Below, in pieces: positions 56,879-59,029 of a stretch of DNA of 59,029 nt (the first letter of the stretch is position 1; every line of letters begins with the position of its first letter). The notes beneath the pieces were generated by a model. That model worked only from the letters and a program-made list of their open reading frames with translations. It did not search any database and was not told the origin of the DNA. Source of the stretch: Actinomycetota bacterium (lineage in GTDB: Bacteria > Actinomycetota > Thermoleophilia > Solirubrobacterales > Solirubrobacteraceae); contig VAYS01000029.1 in assembly GCA_005883215.1 (NCBI GenBank), positions 1 to 59,029 of the forward strand. Direction: 5' to 3'. Position numbers and translations under genes: made by a program.

Positions 56879-58660
56879 CTAGCGCCGGGGGTGCCGGCGC
56901 GGACCCACTCGATGACGAGGCCGTGGCTTCGGGCGGACCATGCCACAGCGGCGGAAGCGGAGCACGCGCACGGTGCGCCGGCCGTGCGCGTTCCAGGCGA
57001 TCAGACGCACCTGGAAGTTGTCCTTGCCGGCGGGCCGGACGAGCACCAGGCTCCTGACCCGATGGCCGCGCACGCGCTTGACCCGGCGGCCACCGATGTA
57101 GGCGTAGACCCGCACGATCCGGCCGTGGCGCGGCTGGCGAATGCGGACCGAAAAACGTCGCCGCCTGACGCACGCACCGCGCTTGGCGCCGGCCCCGGCC
57201 CCGGCGCCAGCCCCAACGCCGGCGCCCGCCGCCCCGGGGGTCGAGCTCGTCGACTGCTCGAAGTCGTTGAGCTGCACGGTCGCCACGTCGGTGGTCGCCG
57301 GGAAGTTGGGAAAGGTGATCGTCCGCACGGGGCCCGCGCCGCGCGACTTGAGCGTCACCGTCACCTTCCCGGCCGGCGGACTCTGTGCGGGCATGTATAC
57401 GTCGACCCCGGACACGAACGGCAGCTGGAAGTAGGTGGGATCCGGCTGGCTGGTGTCGGTCTTGCCGTCCATGTTGCGGTCATAGGCGAACATCGCGTTG
57501 ACCAGGTGGCTGAGGGGGCAGGTGTTGGCATTGCAGACGTTGATGCCGTTCAAGCTCAGGACGTCGCTCTCGGCCCCCTGATCGCCCCACAGCTCCTTGT
57601 ACCTGATCGCCACCATGGCCACGCTGTTGCCACTCGGCGGGCCCCCGGCGGAACGAAGGGCATCGGACTCGAGCAGCCGGAGGAGATGGTCGCTGCGCAG
57701 GAACGGCTCGTAGTAGAAGTGATGCACCGGGGCGCCGGATCGCAGGAGGGCGAACTCGTAGCGCCGCCCGGGCTGGACGGCGACCGGGCCCCAATCGCCG
57801 GTGCTGTCTATCGAGTAGCTGGCGATCGGCGCGGCGCTTGTCCTCTGGCCCGTGGCGTCGTCGATCGGCCACGCCTGCACGGTCGCGCCGGACAGCCCGG
57901 TGTTGTTGGGGAAGTTGTAGGCCTTTCCCGACAGGGTGATCTTCCCGCTCTCGGGAACGATGTTGGTGGTGGTCGGGGACGCGCCGTTGAAGAACTTGTA
58001 CATCTCGCCGAACGAGACCGCAGAGGTCGCGGACTGGACGTGCGTCGAGTCGGGGATCGACACGTTGGTGGCGCCCGTGATGGAGCGGCCGGGGGGCGAC
58101 AGCGGCCCCTTGGTCGCCCACAGCGCCAGCGTCCGCACGCCTCCGGGCGGGGAGCTGGCCGTACGCCCGTCGATGTTGACGTAGTGCGCCACGTTGGCCG
58201 CCCGGGCCGGGTCGCTGTTTAGGTAGTCCTGCATCAGGGTGGTGCCCAGCGAGTGGGCGAGCAGGTCGACCTGGGGCCTGCCGGTCTCGGCCTTGAGCTG
58301 GGCCACGAGCTGGTCCAGGCGGGGGAACAGCTGCTGCTCGATGGTTTGGATTCCCACCGGGTTGAGTCCCGAGCCGCCGGGAACCGGGGTGGCTGGTGTC
58401 GAGTCGTACTCGATCACGCGCACGTAGCTGTCCGGGTAGCCGTTGCTCGTGAAACGCATCTTCTGCGACTCGAACTGAGCCCCCGAGCCGACGTAACCGT
58501 GCACGAAGATCACGCCGTTGCGGTCCGCCGTCTCTTGGGCGCGGGCGACCGGCGCGACGCACAGCAGCCCGAGGGCGGCGACCGCCGCGACGGTCAGCCG
58601 GGCTACCCAGATCCTCTCCTGCCTTAGAACCCGCATTCCTCCCTGGACCCTGCGAGACAA
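56879..58660 (-). CDS. secreted lipase-like alpha/beta hydrolase with basic C-terminal module
   Basis: Exported hydrolase of 593 residues. The signal peptide (TVAAVAALGLLCVAPVARA) is followed by a catalytic domain (about 45-440): NGVIFVHGYVGSGAQF, nucleophile Ser in LLAHSLGTTLMQDYL (A-H-S-L-G) and VNIDGRTASSPPG. The region to 440 resembles AFL-type lipases with an inserted beta domain (YNFPNNTGLSGATVQAWP). A Gly/Ala linker joins an Arg-rich C-terminal module (ACVRRRRFSVRIRQPRHGRI) typical of thermoleophilic secreted proteins. TTG 58660 fits the TACTAT box 9 nt upstream; ATG 58636 has GGGAGGA directly adjacent, too close to work. Confidence 0.8.
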   Translation of the reverse strand: MSRRVQGGMRVLRQERIWVARLTVAAVAALGLLCVAPVARAQETADRNGVIFVHGYVGSGAQFESQKMRFTSNGYPDSYVRVIEYDSTPATPVPGGSGLNPVGIQTIEQQLFPRLDQLVAQLKAETGRPQVDLLAHSLGTTLMQDYLNSDPARAANVAHYVNIDGRTASSPPGGVRTLALWATKGPLSPPGRSITGATNVSIPDSTHVQSATSAVSFGEMYKFFNGASPTTTNIVPESGKITLSGKAYNFPNNTGLSGATVQAWPIDDATGQRTSAAPIASYSIDSTGDWGPVAVQPGRRYEFALLRSGAPVHHFYYEPFLRSDHLLRLLESDALRSAGGPPSGNSVAMVAIRYKELWGDQGAESDVLSLNGINVCNANTCPLSHLVNAMFAYDRNMDGKTDTSQPDPTYFQLPFVSGVDVYMPAQSPPAGKVTVTLKSRGAGPVRTITFPNFPATTDVATVQLNDFEQSTSSTPGAAGAGVGAGAGAGAGAKRGACVRRRRFSVRIRQPRHGRIVRVYAYIGGRRVKRVRGHRVRSLVLVRPAGKDNFQVRLIAWNAHGRRTVRVLRFRRCGMVRPKPRPRHRVGPRRHPRR

Positions 58661-58669
58661 GCAGCGGAA

Positions 58670-58675
58670 ATAGTA
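58670..58675 (-). promoter_or_regulatory. leaderless -10 box (TACTAT) for the secreted lipase
   Basis: On the minus strand TACTAT ends 9 nt before the TTG at 58660. It lies within an AT-rich patch (AATAGTATCAATTG) that stands out in this DNA. Confidence 0.5.
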
Positions 58676-58769
58676 TCAATTGTCGAGGGCGCACCTGTCG
58701 GCTGGGCCCGCGGTCGAACCCGCGCCGGGGCGCAGCATTCAGGGCTCTGAGCCGGCACCATTGGCGCCG

Positions 58770-59029
58770 GTGCTGCGACTGATCACGATCCCGATCAGCC
58801 ATTACTGCGAGAAGGCGCGGTGGGCGCTCGAGCGGGCGGAGATGCCCTACCGCGAGGAGCGCCACGTCCAGGGCATTCACCGCGTCGCGGCGCGCCGTGC
58901 CGGCGGCGGCGCGACCGTACCCGTGCTGGTCACGCCCGAGGGGACGCTGGGCGAGTCAGAGCAGATCCTCGCCTGGATCGACGAGCACGTCCCGGCCGAG
59001 CAGCGCCTGTTTCCCACCCAGCCGCGGGA
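58770..59029 (+). CDS. glutathione S-transferase N-terminal domain protein, cut by window edge
   Basis: Partial protein, 86 codons seen. The start LRLITIPISHYCEKARWALE matches a thioredoxin-fold GST N-terminal domain, with Ser/Cys near the active site. TVPVLVTPEGTLGESEQILA carries the cis-Pro (TVPVL) and the E-S pair that binds the peptide end. Substrate unknown. GTG 58770 puts Leu-Arg-Leu at the family's usual start; TTG 58761 is an alternative. It is divergent from the lipase gene. Confidence 0.85.
   Translation, partial: MLRLITIPISHYCEKARWALERAEMPYREERHVQGIHRVAARRAGGGATVPVLVTPEGTLGESEQILAWIDEHVPAEQRLFPTQPR

Overview
The window is very GC-rich actinobacterial DNA with gene-dense, short-spaced operons, frequent GTG/TTG starts and many 4-nt start/stop overlaps. 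Collagen-like exported proteins, a fused E2-E1 2-oxoglutarate dehydrogenase, a Vms1/eRF1-like baeRF protein and secreted proteins with Arg-rich C-terminal beta modules together suggest class Thermoleophilia, probably order Solirubrobacterales. That placement is inference. No rRNA, tRNA, phage, insertion sequence or CRISPR array was recognised, so this reads as core chromosome with lineage-specific surface genes.

Layout. 1-9.5 kb: a truncated secreted glycoside hydrolase, an APH-like kinase overlapping a HAD hydrolase, a CtaG-like membrane protein, a GH9 lipoprotein, a hotdog protein and three exported proteins. 9.6-13 kb: a c-di-GMP signalling operon (hybrid histidine kinase broken by an internal deletion, HD-GYP protein, single-domain response regulator). 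13-19.7 kb: aldehyde dehydrogenase, cyclophilin, cupredoxin, DEAD-box helicase, quinone oxidoreductase, PfkB kinase. 19.7-23.8 kb: a membrane-anchored protein, then three tandem collagen-like exported proteins and a small membrane protein. 23.9-37.2 kb: dCTP deaminase, baeRF protein, citrate synthase, GNAT, a second PfkB kinase, a YgjP-like peptidase, MTHFR, two metallo-beta-lactamase-fold proteins (one fused to a SnoaL-like domain), a class V aminotransferase and pyruvate kinase. 37.2-49.5 kb: a two-gene nucleotidyltransferase module, TVP38 and UbiB-like genes, a glyoxalase II-like enzyme, a GMC oxidoreductase, glyoxalase I, two small Lys/His-rich secreted proteins, an esterase, PanE, an AGPS-like FAD enzyme and a Nudix protein. 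49.5-59 kb: the 1447-residue E2-E1 2-oxoglutarate dehydrogenase, a GGDEF cyclase, VOC and TfoX-like proteins, a lipoprotein, a secreted lipase and the start of a GST-like gene.

How it fits together. Citrate synthase, pyruvate kinase and the 2-oxoglutarate dehydrogenase supply central carbon metabolism. HD-GYP and GGDEF proteins give both arms of c-di-GMP turnover. Two glyoxalase-type enzymes suggest aldehyde detoxification. Many exported proteins point to an elaborate surface.

The strongest regulatory pattern is a TANNNT -10-like hexamer 6-9 nt upstream of the start codon, with no Shine-Dalgarno, at about 20 genes. This implies widespread leaderless transcription. A minority of genes (citrate synthase, ALDH, GMC oxidoreductase, SnoaL-MBL, the secreted small proteins, GGDEF) carry strong Shine-Dalgarno sequences instead.
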